64,000 nucleotides of DNA from contig NZ_DAIQRQ010000006.1 of assembly GCF_036786105.1 (NCBI RefSeq), positions 1 to 64,000 on the forward strand. Direction: 5' to 3'. A model generated the notes under the pieces. The model searched no databases and was not told the origin of the DNA. It saw only the letters and a list, made by a program, of their open reading frames with translations. The position numbers and the translations under genes were made by a program. This DNA is from Ohtaekwangia sp036786105. GTDB taxonomy: Bacteria; Bacteroidota; Bacteroidia; Cytophagales; Cyclobacteriaceae. Below are positions 43,701-52,792 of the stretch, in pieces. Each line of letters begins with the position of its first letter. The stretch's first letter is position 1.

Positions 43701-44477
43701 ATGCCCGTCATCAAAACACATCATACGAATGGCGTTCTGGTTATAACGATCTCGCGTCCAGATGCTATGAATGCACTTAATGTTGAAACTCTGGATGAGC
43801 TTCACAAAGCTATACACGATAGTAGTTTTAACAGTGATGTGAAGGGGGTTGTTATTACAGGCGATGGCGAGAAATCTTTTGTAGCCGGGGCAGACATAAA
43901 AGAGCTTTCCTCGCTGAGTAAAGAGGAGGCTTTGACGCTCTCCCAAAAAGGTCAGCAGCTCTTTAAGGCTCTTGAAAATTCATCAAAACCCACAATCGCA
44001 GCAATCAACGGTTTTGCCCTGGGAGGCGGGTGCGAACTGGCAATGGCGTGCCACATCAGACTGGCTACTGAAAATGCAAAATTCGGACAACCCGAAGTAA
44101 ACCTTGGGATAATTCCAGGATACGGAGGAACTCAAAGACTAGCGCAATTAGTAGGAAGAGGAAAGGCACTTGAGCTCATCATGACCGGCGATATGGTCAC
44201 CGCACAGGAGGCTAAGTCGCTCGGGCTCGTAAATCACGTGGTGGCTACCAAAACAGAACTGATGGAACTGGCCATGGCTATGCTGACTAAAATAATCAGT
44301 AAGGGTCCGGTTGCCATCGCCAATGTTATTAAAAGTATAAATGCCGGCTATAGCTTTGAAGATGCCGGCTATACAACAGAAGCCGAACTCTTTGCAGCCT
44401 GCACCACCACACAAGATTTCAAAGAAGGAACTTCTGCATTTATTGAAAAACGAAAACCAAATTTTACAGGTCGCTAA
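43701..44477 (+). CDS. Enoyl-CoA hydratase/isomerase family protein
   Basis: A 258-residue crotonase-fold enzyme that hydrates 2-enoyl-CoA to 3-hydroxyacyl-CoA in fatty acid or amino acid catabolism. The oxyanion-hole segments FVAGADIKEL and GFALGGGCELAMACHIRLA are present. Both catalytic Glu are intact: GGGCE and GQPEVNLG, followed by IIPGYGGTQRL. The length is normal. A CACTTTTG element at 43675-43682 may be its -7 box. The genes after it concern the envelope, so it is probably an independent unit with respect to function, although the next gene is only 51 bp away on the same strand. Confidence 0.9.
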   Translation: MPVIKTHHTNGVLVITISRPDAMNALNVETLDELHKAIHDSSFNSDVKGVVITGDGEKSFVAGADIKELSSLSKEEALTLSQKGQQLFKALENSSKPTIAAINGFALGGGCELAMACHIRLATENAKFGQPEVNLGIIPGYGGTQRLAQLVGRGKALELIMTGDMVTAQEAKSLGLVNHVVATKTELMELAMAMLTKIISKGPVAIANVIKSINAGYSFEDAGYTTEAELFAACTTTQDFKEGTSAFIEKRKPNFTGR

Positions 44478-44528
44478 TCGTTTATGATACCTCCGTTTAC
44501 CGGAGAATAAAACGCACGACAAACAAGC

Positions 44529-45971
44529 ATGAGCAAGATAAAGCGACTAGCAGGAGAAACAGTACTCTACGGATTGGGAAGTATTGTACCGCGTTTTCTT
44601 AATTTCTTATTGGTTAGCCTGCATACGCAAGTATTTTCACCAGACGCATACGGTGTTATCACAAAGCTGTTTGCTTACTCTGCTGTGATCAACATCATTT
44701 TCATGTTTGGCATGGAAACAGCATACTTTCGTTTCGCTAACAAAGAAGGTGCGGACGAACAAAAGATATTCAACATTGCACAAACGGTTGTTATAACCAT
44801 TAGCGCCGGGCTCACACTGATCTTCATTGTGTTTGCCAATCCTATAGCATCTGTTCTCTCCATTCCGGGTAAATCGAATTTCGTAATCTGGCTGGCATGC
44901 ATACTCTTTATAGATTCATTGGTTGCTATACCTTTCGCCCGTCTGCGCCTGCAGAAAAAAGCGCTCAAGTTTGTTTTCGGCAAGCTCATGAACATCGCTA
45001 TCCTCGTAGGACTCAATATATACTTTCTATATATAGCGTTTGATCCGGAACGCGGTGTGGGATTTGTTATACTGGCTAACCTTATAGCCAACGCATTTTA
45101 TCTTGTGCTCTTTGCACGTACACTCTTGCAATGGCGGCCTGACTACGATCGCACTATGTTTGCTACCATGTCGCAGTATGCGTACCCCATTATGTTGATG
45201 GGTCTGGCAGGCATGACAAACGAAATGTTCTCACGCCTTACGCTGGAATGGTGGTTACCCGCAGGTTTCTATCCTGGCCAAAGCTCAGAATATGCGCTCG
45301 GTGTTTTTGGTGCGTGCTATAAATTTGCCATCCTTATGAATCTTGCCATCCAGGCATTCCGATATGCTGCCGAGCCCTTCTTCTTCTCCAATGCAGCCGA
45401 TAAAAATTCGCCACAGCTTTTTGCCAGGGTTAACCATTACTTTATCATTGTGTGTTGTTTCCTGTTGCTGTGTGTCAGCATCAACCTGGATGTGTTGAAA
45501 CTTTTTTTAAAGCGCCAGGCCTACTGGGAAGGACTTGATATAGTACCGATCCTGTTGTTAGGTTATCTGTTCCTCGGTGTGTACTATAATCTTTCAGCGT
45601 GGTACAAGCTGACTGATAAAACCTATTATGGCACCATCATTACTATCAGCGGTGCCGTGCTTACCATTGTTGCCAACTATTTTCTTATACCGATTGCAGG
45701 ATATATGGGATCCAGCTGGGCAACTTTTATCTGTTACTTCTGGATGATGGCCATGTGCTATATATTAGGGCAAAAATATTATCCGATTCCTTATCGCGTT
45801 ATAGCCGGGTTGGCATACATTTTTATTACAACCGTTGTCGTTTATATAGTTCGCGCTATTAGAATAGAGAATCAATGGATCGCCATCAGTTTTCATGCAC
45901 TCATTATCGTGCTGTATATCTTAACAGTTTTTTTACTCGAAAGAAAATCTTTCAAACAAGTCTTGCGCTGA
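44529..45971 (+). CDS. Polysaccharide/lipid-linked oligosaccharide flippase (MOP superfamily)
   Basis: A 480-residue integral membrane protein with about 12-14 predicted helices, beginning AGETVLYGLGSIVPRFLNFLLVSLHTQVFSPDAYGVITKL. This is the typical N-terminus of Wzx/RfbX-type or MurJ-like flippases in Bacteroidota. It would flip undecaprenyl-linked sugars or another lipid-linked precursor across the inner membrane. It is followed by a sugar-nucleotide transferase gene and a set of envelope genes, an arrangement that recurs in Bacteroidota. The exact substrate is unknown. Confidence 0.85.
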   Translation: MSKIKRLAGETVLYGLGSIVPRFLNFLLVSLHTQVFSPDAYGVITKLFAYSAVINIIFMFGMETAYFRFANKEGADEQKIFNIAQTVVITISAGLTLIFIVFANPIASVLSIPGKSNFVIWLACILFIDSLVAIPFARLRLQKKALKFVFGKLMNIAILVGLNIYFLYIAFDPERGVGFVILANLIANAFYLVLFARTLLQWRPDYDRTMFATMSQYAYPIMLMGLAGMTNEMFSRLTLEWWLPAGFYPGQSSEYALGVFGACYKFAILMNLAIQAFRYAAEPFFFSNAADKNSPQLFARVNHYFIIVCCFLLLCVSINLDVLKLFLKRQAYWEGLDIVPILLLGYLFLGVYYNLSAWYKLTDKTYYGTIITISGAVLTIVANYFLIPIAGYMGSSWATFICYFWMMAMCYILGQKYYPIPYRVIAGLAYIFITTVVVYIVRAIRIENQWIAISFHALIIVLYILTVFLLERKSFKQVLR

Positions 45972-46044
45972 TTTTTGATTATTTTGCCGCAAAAAAATCA
46001 GCAATCAATTTGCAGCCGGTAAACTTTAACCAATCAACCTCTCT

Positions 46045-47049
46045 ATGAATATCATCATACCCATGGCAGGCTTAGGTAAACGGTTACGTCCGCACACACT
46101 TACGGTTCCCAAACCATTGTTACCTATCGCCGGCAAACCCATTGTGCATCGCTTAGTGGAAGACATTGCTAAAGTTTGTCCCGAGAAAATAGAAAACATC
46201 GGGTTCATTATACACCCAGGCTTCGGTAAAGACGTAGAAGAAAATCTCAAGGCAATAGCTAAGGAAGTAGGTGCAACTGGTAAAATATACTATCAGGAAT
46301 CAGCACTCGGTATTTCACATGCATTACTCTTTGCGAAAGAACTTTTCACCGGAAAAATTATCGTTGCCTTTGCTGATACTTTATTCAAAGCAGAGTTCAA
46401 GCTCGATACCACTAAAGACGGAATTATATGGGTGCAACGTGTAGAGGATCCTTCTCAATTCGGGGTGGTAAAACTGAATGATAAAAAAGAGATTACCGAT
46501 CTTGTTGAAAAGCCTTCCACCTTCGTTTCAGACCTCGCCATTATTGGTATATATTTCTTTAAAGATGGAGAAGCTCTTGCCAAAGAGATGCAATATCTCA
46601 TTGACAATGACATAAAAGAAAAAGGCGAATACCAATTTACCTCTGCGCTGCAGCGACTGAACAAGAACGGAGCAAAGCTGATGACGGGTGAAGTAACCGA
46701 ATGGCTCGACTGTGGCAATAAAAATGTAACGGTACAAACCAACGGCCGCTACCTGGAATTTATTAAAGATCAGAAGCTTGTGTCTGACAAAGCGAAGATC
46801 GTAAACGCCGTGGTAATTCCTCCGTGCTATATTGGCGCAGGGGCCGTTATCGAAAATTCGGTTATCGGGCCGCATGTTTCCGTGGGTGAAAATTCGCGCA
46901 TCACTGACAGCCGCATCACCAATTCCATCATCCAGAAAGACGCTACCGTATCCCGGGCGGTATTGGATAATAGCATGTTAGGGAATTTCGCTATTTTTGA
47001 AGGCTCATCGCTTGACTTAAGTGTGGGTGACTTCAATACAATAGCGTGA
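46045..47049 (+). CDS. Sugar-phosphate nucleotidyltransferase with left-handed beta-helix C-terminus
   Basis: A 334-residue NTP transferase. The N-terminal Rossmann-like domain starts MNIIIPMAGLGKRLRPHTLTVPKPLLPIAGKPI, the signature of glucose-1-phosphate thymidylyl/uridylyl/mannose-1-phosphate guanylyl transferases. Further motifs are IVAFADTLF, DLVEKP, GIYFF and EWLDCGN. Residues about 260-330 are hexapeptide repeats (VVIPPCYIGAGAVIENSVIGPHVSVGEN) forming a beta-helix. It makes an NDP-sugar, probably for glycans of the envelope; the sugar cannot be told from sequence. The stop overlaps the next start by 4 bp (GTGA), so translation is coupled. Confidence 0.88.
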   Translation: MNIIIPMAGLGKRLRPHTLTVPKPLLPIAGKPIVHRLVEDIAKVCPEKIENIGFIIHPGFGKDVEENLKAIAKEVGATGKIYYQESALGISHALLFAKELFTGKIIVAFADTLFKAEFKLDTTKDGIIWVQRVEDPSQFGVVKLNDKKEITDLVEKPSTFVSDLAIIGIYFFKDGEALAKEMQYLIDNDIKEKGEYQFTSALQRLNKNGAKLMTGEVTEWLDCGNKNVTVQTNGRYLEFIKDQKLVSDKAKIVNAVVIPPCYIGAGAVIENSVIGPHVSVGENSRITDSRITNSIIQKDATVSRAVLDNSMLGNFAIFEGSSLDLSVGDFNTIA

Positions 47050-48815
47050 TCTCAAGCAAATTCAATATTGTTATATATGCCGGGCTGTTTTTGATACTAC
47101 TGGCACCGCTGGCCAGCCATGGCCAACGGAAAAAGAAACCACAGGATGAAGCACAAGCCTCGGGCATCAAATTGCGAGAGGCAGAGTTTTACTTTACGGA
47201 AGGCGAGAAATTTTTCATACTGGAAGATTACGCCAAAGCACTTCTATATTATCAGCGCACGCTGGAGATCACACCCGATAATGCCACCGTACACTACAAA
47301 ATAGCCGAAGTACTTTCACGCAGCAACAAACAGGAAGATCTTCAGAAAGCAGCCTACAGCATCGAGAACGCGCTGCGCTACGAAAAGCAAAACAAATATT
47401 TTTACCTGCTGGCCGCTAATATCTATAATGCATTAACCCGGTTCGACAAGGCTGCTGAAGTATATGAATCGCTTATTCGCGAAGTGAAGGGAAGCGAGGA
47501 GTATCTATACGAGCTGGCGGCCGAGTATCAATATGGCGGCAAGCAAGACGAGGCCATTAAAGTTTACAACCGTGCAGAAAGTGTTCTCGGTATCAATGAT
47601 GTTTCATCTATTCAGAAGCAACGCATTTACCTGGAGCAGGGGAAAACAAAAGAAGCCATTGCCGAAGGAGAAAAACTGATCAACGCATACCCGGATGAAG
47701 AACGATACATCATGGGGTTTGCCGAAGTGCTCTCGCAAAAGGGACTTCGAAATGAAGCCATTAAATACCTTGAAAAATTTGTAGACCAGAACCAGGAAGC
47801 CGGTAATGCAAAAATGTTACTGGCCGGATTATACCGCGAAAATCAGCAGGAAGAAAAAAGTCGCCCGTTGTTATTGAGCCTGTTTGACGATCCTTCGGTA
47901 GAGCTTACCAGTAAGCTTATCATGCTGGGCACCTATAGCACCGAGCTTGGGCAACGAAAGGCAAGAAACACACACGATGCAGAATCAGAAGCATTTGCGC
48001 TCTCGCTCTTTCAGAAGCTTGAAAAAAATTATAGCTCCGATCCACGCGTACACATTGTAGGAGGTGATCTCTATCTATCTTCCGGCAAAAATCGCGAAGC
48101 ACAAAAAGAGTATTCCAAAGCCATTGAACTCGGCAATGTAAATTTTGAAGTGTGGGAGAATCTACTCTACCTGGAAACACAAGCCGATCAATGGGATAAT
48201 GTGATCAAACATGCCGATCAGGCACTGGAAGTTTTCCCAAACCAGGCAATGATACATTACTTCCTGGGTTATGCTCAACTGCGCAAGCGTAATTATGCAG
48301 AGGCGATCGTTTCGCTCGATCAGGCCAAGCGCCTGTCGTCTTCCAATCCAACCATTGTGAGTGAAATTAACGGCATGCTGGGTGATGCCTATAATGCTAC
48401 CAAAGATTACGACAAATCAGACCGGGCTTACGATGAGGCACTGGCCTTTAATCCTGACAACAACACGATACTGAATAATTATAGCTACTATTTGGCATTG
48501 CGAAAATCCAACCTGGAGAAGGCTGAAAAGATGGCTGCATTGCTGATCAAAAATAATCCTGATAACCCTACGTTTCTCGATACATACGCATGGGTGCTAT
48601 ACATGCGCGAAAAATATAAAGATGCACGCAAGGCCATTGAACGAGCCATTACCACAGGCAAGGCAACGGCTACACATTTTGAACACTACGGCGATATTCT
48701 TTTTAAGCTGGGCGATGTAGACGGAGCCGTGCAACAATGGGAGAAAGCCAGAGGACTAAATGCTAATAGTGAAATCTTAAACAAAAAAATTGCGAACCGG
48801 AAGATATATGAATAA
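47046..48815 (+). CDS. TPR-repeat periplasmic or outer-envelope protein
   Basis: A 589-residue protein with a signal sequence (GTG start; FNIVIYAGLFLILLAPLASHGQ) and about 12-14 tetratricopeptide repeats across the mature part (for example AEFYFTEGEKFFILEDYAKALLYYQRTLEITPDN and MIHYFLGYAQLRKRNYAEAIVSLDQAKRLSSSNP). The start GTG overlaps the nucleotidyltransferase stop by 4 bp, and the end overlaps the DUF4292 start by 8 bp. It is therefore translated together with both. TPR proteins at this position in Bacteroidota are thought to scaffold envelope assembly; the partner is unknown. Confidence 0.82.
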   Translation: MISSKFNIVIYAGLFLILLAPLASHGQRKKKPQDEAQASGIKLREAEFYFTEGEKFFILEDYAKALLYYQRTLEITPDNATVHYKIAEVLSRSNKQEDLQKAAYSIENALRYEKQNKYFYLLAANIYNALTRFDKAAEVYESLIREVKGSEEYLYELAAEYQYGGKQDEAIKVYNRAESVLGINDVSSIQKQRIYLEQGKTKEAIAEGEKLINAYPDEERYIMGFAEVLSQKGLRNEAIKYLEKFVDQNQEAGNAKMLLAGLYRENQQEEKSRPLLLSLFDDPSVELTSKLIMLGTYSTELGQRKARNTHDAESEAFALSLFQKLEKNYSSDPRVHIVGGDLYLSSGKNREAQKEYSKAIELGNVNFEVWENLLYLETQADQWDNVIKHADQALEVFPNQAMIHYFLGYAQLRKRNYAEAIVSLDQAKRLSSSNPTIVSEINGMLGDAYNATKDYDKSDRAYDEALAFNPDNNTILNNYSYYLALRKSNLEKAEKMAALLIKNNPDNPTFLDTYAWVLYMREKYKDARKAIERAITTGKATATHFEHYGDILFKLGDVDGAVQQWEKARGLNANSEILNKKIANRKIYE

Positions 48816-49566
48816 ACGTCTTTGTTTTTTGCTCATGGGCTTATCCATCCTGGCGATGGCATGCAGCAAAAAAATTACCTCTCCCCTTGTAACCACACCT
48901 GTTAATAAACCCGCGCTCTCCATTGAAGAAATAGACTTCGATTACTTTCAGGGCAAAGCACGCATGATATTGCGCGATGCCAACAAAGAACGCGAAGTAA
49001 AAGCCAACATACGCATGCGCAAAGACAGCGTGATCTGGATGGTATTCTCTGTGCTGGGTGTGCAAGGCGGCAAAGCGCTGATCAACAAAGATTCCATTAC
49101 CATTCTCAGTAATGTAGACAAAGAATACTTTGTATTTGAATATCCCGAGTTATCCAAGCGCTATAATTTTCCCATCAACTTTAATGTTATACAAGATGCC
49201 CTGCTGGGTAATCTCATCAACGAGCGGCAGGAGTCTGACTCCATCGTTCAGGAGCCTTCCATATTTATACTCAAACAACATTCAGGTTCAGTGAACGTTA
49301 CCAATTTTATAAATGCAGCCAGCAGAAAGATAGAGAAGGTGGAGATGAAGCAGGCGAACACAAGCAATACGCTGACGCTCAATTACTCTAACTTTCAGCC
49401 AGTGGGTGATAAAATCTTTCCATACAACGGTACCATTAACCTGTTTTACCAGGCGGTAAGTGGCTTACTGAATACAACTATTATCTTTGAGTACAACAAA
49501 GCTGAAGTGGGTGATAAAAAACTCAAGTTTCCGTTCGATATTCCCAAACGCTATGCACGCAGGTAA
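48808..49566 (+). CDS. DUF4292 lipoprotein
   Basis: A 252-residue lipoprotein: signal MNKRLCFLLMGLSILAMAC with lipobox Cys19. The mature part is a beta-rich fold: DFDYFQGKARMILRDANKEREVKANIRMRKDSVIWMVFSVLGVQGGKALINKDSITILSN with alternating strands matches DUF4292. The pattern resembles LolA/LolB-type lipid-carrier folds, so a role in moving lipids or lipoproteins between membranes is possible, but this is inference. It overlaps the TPR gene by 8 bp and the following EnvC-like gene by 14 bp, so all are one transcript. Confidence 0.88.
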   Translation: MNKRLCFLLMGLSILAMACSKKITSPLVTTPVNKPALSIEEIDFDYFQGKARMILRDANKEREVKANIRMRKDSVIWMVFSVLGVQGGKALINKDSITILSNVDKEYFVFEYPELSKRYNFPINFNVIQDALLGNLINERQESDSIVQEPSIFILKQHSGSVNVTNFINAASRKIEKVEMKQANTSNTLTLNYSNFQPVGDKIFPYNGTINLFYQAVSGLLNTTIIFEYNKAEVGDKKLKFPFDIPKRYARR

Positions 49567-50758
49567 ATTTACCTTCGTACTTGTTTTACTAGCAGTTGGC
49601 TTGTTTCCGGCAGTAGCTCAAAAATCAAAAAGCCAGGCTCAGAAAGAACAGCTCCAAAAAGAGAAGCAGCAAAACCTGGAAAAGATCAGGGAAACAGAAA
49701 AGATACTTTCAGAAACCTCTACCAAAAAGAAAAACTCCCTTGGGGAATTGAATGCTGTAAAGCAACGCATTCATCAGCAGGAACAGTTGATCACTTCCAT
49801 CAAAGGAGAGGTATCTATCCTTGATTCTGAGATTGGTGAAAACAATGACATCATCCGCGCGCTCGAAGAAGACTTGAGAAAATTAAAGAAAGAGTATGCT
49901 TCCATGCTCTTTGCAGCACAGAAGGCCAACAACAGCACTACTCGCCTCACCTTTCTTTTTTCGGCAGAGTCGTTTGATCAGTTAATCATGCGCCTGCGGT
50001 ATATGGACCAGTATTCTGAAACCCGCAAGCTTCAGGCAGACCAGATCGTAAAAGTTGCCGAAGCATTGGGCGGACAGGTACGCGAGATCGAGGTACGAAG
50101 AACCGAAAAGAACAACCTGCTTACCGAAGAAGAGAAAGAAAACGAAAGCCTCGATAACCTTCGAAAACAACAGAACACTATTGTAAAATCGCTTGAGAAA
50201 GAAGAGAAGAAGCTCAAGAAAGATCTGGAGGCAAGCAAGAAAGCGGTTGCTGAACTTGACAAGTTGATAGAAGATATCATTCGTGAAGAAGCAGAACGTG
50301 CCGCACGATCGTCCAAGAAAACAACCGAAGCTGTTGTTGCTCTCTCATCATCATTCGAGCAGAATAAGAATAAATTTCCGTGGCCGGTGTCTTCCGGCTT
50401 TGTGTCGCAGAAGTTCGGCCGGCAGAATCACCCTGTCTTGAAAGGCATTATCATTAACAACAACGGGGTAAACATCCAGACGAAAGAAGATGAAAAAGTG
50501 AAGAGCATCTTCGATGGTGAGGTAAGTCGCGTTGCATTTATTCAAACCATGGGCAACACGGTTATTATTAAACACGGAGATTATCTCACGGTATATGCCG
50601 GATTAAAAGAGGTGTTTGTCCGCTCCGGCCAAAAAGTTTCCACCAACCAGGAGATCGGGAAAGTATTTTCCAATGCAGACGGTGTTTCTGAATTACGCTT
50701 TCAGATATTCAAGAATACTACCGCGCTTGATCCGCAAGTGTGGCTGAAGAATATGTGA
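49553..50758 (+). CDS. EnvC-like murein hydrolase activator (degenerate M23 domain)
   Basis: A 401-residue secreted protein: signal MHAGKFTFVLVLLAVGLFPAVAQ, a long coiled coil (about 25-110 and 150-270) and a C-terminal LytM/M23 domain (about 285-401). The zinc ligands of active M23 peptidases are lost: NNGVNI instead of HxGxD, YAGL instead of YAHL, and LRFQI instead of LHFEI. This is the pattern of EnvC-type activators, which bind amidases and FtsEX rather than cut peptidoglycan. The start at 49553 overlaps DUF4292 by 14 bp; a longer frame to 49487 is rejected because it hides the signal peptide. Confidence 0.88.
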   Translation: MHAGKFTFVLVLLAVGLFPAVAQKSKSQAQKEQLQKEKQQNLEKIRETEKILSETSTKKKNSLGELNAVKQRIHQQEQLITSIKGEVSILDSEIGENNDIIRALEEDLRKLKKEYASMLFAAQKANNSTTRLTFLFSAESFDQLIMRLRYMDQYSETRKLQADQIVKVAEALGGQVREIEVRRTEKNNLLTEEEKENESLDNLRKQQNTIVKSLEKEEKKLKKDLEASKKAVAELDKLIEDIIREEAERAARSSKKTTEAVVALSSSFEQNKNKFPWPVSSGFVSQKFGRQNHPVLKGIIINNNGVNIQTKEDEKVKSIFDGEVSRVAFIQTMGNTVIIKHGDYLTVYAGLKEVFVRSGQKVSTNQEIGKVFSNADGVSELRFQIFKNTTALDPQVWLKNM

Positions 50759-51114
50759 GGACCATGTCGGGTAGAGCTACCGTTGTAGCCATGAGGAAAA
50801 GCATCGGATGATAGAAGTTACCATGAAAATCATCAATGTGCTTTTTGTATGTACTTTTTAACATTCCCCTGTGCTTCATTCAACAGACATGCAATTCTGC
50901 TGTACTACAGTTTACATACATCTGTTTACGGCAGAATTTCTCAATTAAATCTCCATTAGATTTATCTTCTATGCGCTGCATGCAGAGATATTTCTGCATG
51001 GCTAAACCATGAATCAGGAGGAATAGCGGCTGACGAACATAAATCGCGATTTTTGCACGTAAACCTCACCTAAACCATCGGCAGGGCTGCGTTTGATCCT
51101 ACCGTTTTTTGCCC
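50759..51114 (+). other. Long non-coding gap before tatA
   Basis: 387 bp lie between the EnvC-like gene and tatA. No reading frame longer than about 15 codons looks real. One perfect hairpin, CATGCAGA/TCTGCATG, lies at 50979-51000 with a six-base loop. No known RNA family is recognised. Confidence 0.4.
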
Positions 51115-51122
51115 TACTTTTG
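51092..51122 (+). promoter_or_regulatory. Promoter of tatA-gatA-mltD
   Basis: TTTG, 19 bases, then TACTTTTG: a complete match to the Bacteroidota -33/-7 consensus, 23 bp before the tatA ATG. Confidence 0.75.
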
Positions 51123-51145
51123 TCATTCGACTAAATTATAAAGCC

Positions 51146-51358
51146 ATGAACGCTACATTATTGTTTCTCAGTGGGGTTGGTTTCCAGGAAATTCTTCTCA
51201 TTGGTCTTTTCGTGCTCGTATTTTTCGGCGCCAAGAAAATACCTGAATTCATGAGAGGTCTTGGCAAAGGCGTGAAAGAATTTAAAGACGCTGTAAAAGA
51301 CGTTAAGAAAGAAGTTGAGGACGCTGGTTCTACTGGCAAAATTGAAGACGGTAAATAG
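51146..51358 (+). CDS. tatA: Sec-independent protein translocase TatA/TatE
   Basis: A 70-residue subunit that forms the pore of the twin-arginine translocase. One N-terminal membrane helix (GVGFQEILLIGLFVLVFFGAKKIPE) is followed by the conserved FGAKKIPEFMRGLGKGVKEFKDA amphipathic helix and a charged tail. Length and layout are those of TatA. tatC is not in the window. It has a full-consensus promoter and its stop overlaps the gatA start by one base (TAGTG), so it heads an operon with gatA and mltD. Confidence 0.93.
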   Translation: MNATLLFLSGVGFQEILLIGLFVLVFFGAKKIPEFMRGLGKGVKEFKDAVKDVKKEVEDAGSTGKIEDGK

Positions 51359-52791
51359 TGTTGAAAACGTACGCTACATTTCGCGAAATACAGCACGATC
51401 TGCAGCTGGGCACCATTACCTGTCAGCAGCTTGTACAATATCACCTCGACAACATCGGGAAGAAGGCACATCTCAACGCATTTTTAAGCGTATATGAGAA
51501 AGAAGCGCTCGATCGTGCAGTCGCAGTCGATAAAAAAATCAAGGAAGGTAAAGCAGGAAAATTAGCCGGCCTCGTTGTTGGATTAAAAGATGTGCTTGCA
51601 TATCAGGATCATCCGCTGCAAGCCAGCAGTCGTGTGCTCGATGGCTTCATCTCGCAGTTTAATGCAACCGCTGTTCAGCGTTTGCTGGACGAAGATGCCA
51701 TCATTATTGGTCGCCAGAACTGCGATGAGTTTGCCATGGGGTCATCCAATGAGAACTCTGCATTCGGCCCGGTACTAAACGATGCCGATAACACCCGCGT
51801 ACCCGGTGGCTCATCAGGCGGTTCGGCTGTTGCCGTTCAGGCCAATATGTGCCAGGTGTCACTTGGTTCTGATACCGGTGGTTCGGTACGTCAGCCGGCA
51901 GCTTTCTGTGGACTGGTGGGATTGAAGCCTACCTATTCGCGTATATCCCGCTTCGGACTGGTTGCCTATGGCTCTTCGTTCGACTGCATTGGGATTTTTG
52001 GAAAGTCTGTTGAAGACGTGGCACTGGTATTGGAAGTTATTGCCGGAGCAGATGAAGCGGATAGTACGGTATCGCGCATACCGGTTCCGTCATATTCGCA
52101 GGCATTGACGCAGACCAATGGCAAGTCGTATAAAGTTGCCTACATCCGGGAAATCGATTCTTCGGAAGGATTGCAACCTGAAATACGCGATGCCATCAAA
52201 ACAAAACTGGATCAGATTAAAGCTGCCGGTCACACAGTAGAAGTGATCGACTTTCCGTTACAGGAATACGTGTTGCCAACCTACTATATTCTGGCAACTG
52301 CGGAAGCCAGCTCAAATCTTTCCCGCTACGATGGCGTGCGTTACGGCTACCGCAGCAAGAATGTATCAGACCTGAGCTCGCTTTATAAAAAGAGCCGCTC
52401 CGAAGGTTTTGGAAAAGAAGTTCAACGAAGAATTCTCCTCGGAACATTCGTACTCAGCGCAAGCTATTACGATGCGTACTATACCAAAGCACAAAAGGTA
52501 AGACGCATTATCCGTGAGAAAACGAAAGAAATATTCAAGCAATACGATTTTATCGTGATGCCAATTACTCCTACTACAGCGTTCAAGTTAGGAGAGCATA
52601 CCGATAATCCGCTTGAAATGTACTTGGCAGATCTTTTTTCCGTTCAGGCTAATGTGGCGGGTGTACCAGCCATTGCTGTGCCCTGCGGAAAGGATAACCA
52701 GGGATTGCCCATCGGACTGCAACTTATTGCGGATGATTTTGAAGAATCGAAACTTTTACATTTTTCAAACGCACTACTAAACATGAACTGA
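51358..52791 (+). CDS. gatA: Asp-tRNA(Asn)/Glu-tRNA(Gln) amidotransferase subunit A
   Basis: A 477-residue amidase that releases ammonia from glutamine to convert misacylated Glu-tRNA-Gln (and/or Asp-tRNA-Asn). The amidase signature is intact: the catalytic Lys in GLKDVLAYQ, the GGSSGGSAVAV loop, and the cis-Ser and nucleophile Ser in GSDTGGSVRQPAAFCG. SRFGLVAYGSSFDCIG follows. The start is GTG at 51358, overlapping the tatA stop, or TTG 51361. gatB and gatC are elsewhere. It sits between tatA and mltD in one operon. Confidence 0.94.
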   Translation: MLKTYATFREIQHDLQLGTITCQQLVQYHLDNIGKKAHLNAFLSVYEKEALDRAVAVDKKIKEGKAGKLAGLVVGLKDVLAYQDHPLQASSRVLDGFISQFNATAVQRLLDEDAIIIGRQNCDEFAMGSSNENSAFGPVLNDADNTRVPGGSSGGSAVAVQANMCQVSLGSDTGGSVRQPAAFCGLVGLKPTYSRISRFGLVAYGSSFDCIGIFGKSVEDVALVLEVIAGADEADSTVSRIPVPSYSQALTQTNGKSYKVAYIREIDSSEGLQPEIRDAIKTKLDQIKAAGHTVEVIDFPLQEYVLPTYYILATAEASSNLSRYDGVRYGYRSKNVSDLSSLYKKSRSEGFGKEVQRRILLGTFVLSASYYDAYYTKAQKVRRIIREKTKEIFKQYDFIVMPITPTTAFKLGEHTDNPLEMYLADLFSVQANVAGVPAIAVPCGKDNQGLPIGLQLIADDFEESKLLHFSNALLNMN

Positions 52792-52792
52792 C

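Noticed and set aside
49487..49552. Longer start for the EnvC-like protein
   Set aside because: The signal peptide begins at ATG 49553; the extra part is DUF4292 coding sequence in another frame.
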